Part shown: in pieces, positions 6,371 through 6,606 of the stretch
Numbering within the stretch: position 1 is the first letter of the stretch
Layout of the letters: every line of letters starts with the position of its first letter
Source: Candidatus Solincola jinzensis
Lineage (GTDB): Bacteria > Actinomycetota > Geothermincolia > Geothermincolales > RBG-13-55-18
Length of the DNA stretch: 6,606 bases
NCBI GenBank assembly: GCA_015711875.1
Contig: JACVJG010000174.1
Location: 1 to 6,606, forward strand
Direction of reading: 5' to 3'
Translations under genes and position numbers: made by a program
The notes under the pieces: model-generated
The model's input: only the letters and a program-made list of their open reading frames with translations
Told to the model about the DNA's origin: nothing
Databases searched by the model: none

Positions 6371-6606
6371 TCAGGCGATCGCTCCCTCCTCCCTGAGCCG
6401 GGATATCTCTCCCTCATCCATTCCCGTCTCGCGCAAAAGCTCCTCGGTGTGCTGCCCCAAAGCGGGTGGAGGCGCGAGGAAGCGGGGAGGGGTGTGGGAG
6501 AGCTTGTAAGGGCTGCCCAATTGACGCATCGCCGTCTCTCCCTCCCCAACCCGCACCACCATCTCTCGGTGCTTTACCTGGGGGTCATCCAGGGCCACAT
6601 CTACCG
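6371..6606 (-). CDS. Family III (CaiB/BaiF-type) CoA-transferase, C-terminal fragment
   Basis: Only the last 77 complete codons are in the window; the rest lies beyond base 6606. The visible part shows the family tail in order: VALDDPQVKHREMVV, then SPYKLSHTPPRFLAPPPALGQHTEELLRETG, then a short helix ending DEGEISRLREEGAIA before TGA 6371-6373. The pattern of a proline block, LGQHTEELL and a final exxL.eegai is typical of enzymes that move CoA between carboxylic acids, such as carnitine, formyl- and succinyl-CoA transferases. The substrate cannot be told from the C-terminus, and the catalytic Asp is in the missing part. Its role is probably unrelated to selenium. Confidence 0.85.
   Translation of the reverse strand, partial: VDVALDDPQVKHREMVVRVGEGETAMRQLGSPYKLSHTPPRFLAPPPALGQHTEELLRETGMDEGEISRLREEGAIA

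Overview
All recognisable genes in this window lie on the minus strand, so transcription runs right to left. The DNA is GC-rich, with GC-ending codons, strong AGGAGG ribosome sites and short gaps. Its core is a bacterial selenium (selenocysteine) gene cluster. This suggests a high-GC anaerobe that makes selenoproteins, for example an anaerobic actinobacterium, a deep clostridial or Chloroflexota lineage, or a desulfobacterial one. The sequence alone does not fix the phylum.

Layout in transcription order: (1) 6606-6371, the C-terminal end of a family III (CaiB/BaiF-type) CoA-transferase, cut by the window edge. (2) A non-coding gap with a sigma70-like promoter, then 6143-5532, an iron-sulfur flavoprotein (Isf)-like FMN protein with a compact four-Cys cluster. 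(3) 5531-5337, a gap with a strong hairpin and a promoter with a perfect TATAAT. (4) 5336-4296, selD, selenophosphate synthetase. Its catalytic position is an in-frame TGA (5289-5291), so SelD is itself a selenoprotein, and a SECIS-like hairpin follows directly (5261-5280). A conventional ORF call begins after the TGA at an internal GTG and loses the catalytic N-terminus. (5) 4295-3898, about 400 bases holding one weakly supported 52-codon ORF and otherwise nothing recognised. (6) 3897-3313, a two-domain YedF (TusA-like plus DsrE-like). (7) 3246-3163, a decayed second copy of the yedF 3' end. (8) 3001-1586, selA. (9) 1560 to beyond 1, selB, truncated by the window edge.

How they work together: SelD makes selenophosphate from selenide and ATP. 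SelA uses it to convert seryl-tRNA(Sec) to selenocysteinyl-tRNA(Sec). SelB delivers that tRNA to ribosomes at UGA codons marked by a SECIS hairpin. YedF is a selenium-associated protein of unproven, probably sulfur/selenium-carrier, role. Because SelD needs Sec for its own synthesis, the cluster has a feedback loop: its first enzyme can be made in full only if the pathway it feeds is already working. The tRNA(Sec) gene selC was not found in the window. The main unexpected observations are the hidden selenoprotein SelD with its SECIS, and the yedF tail duplication between yedF and selA.
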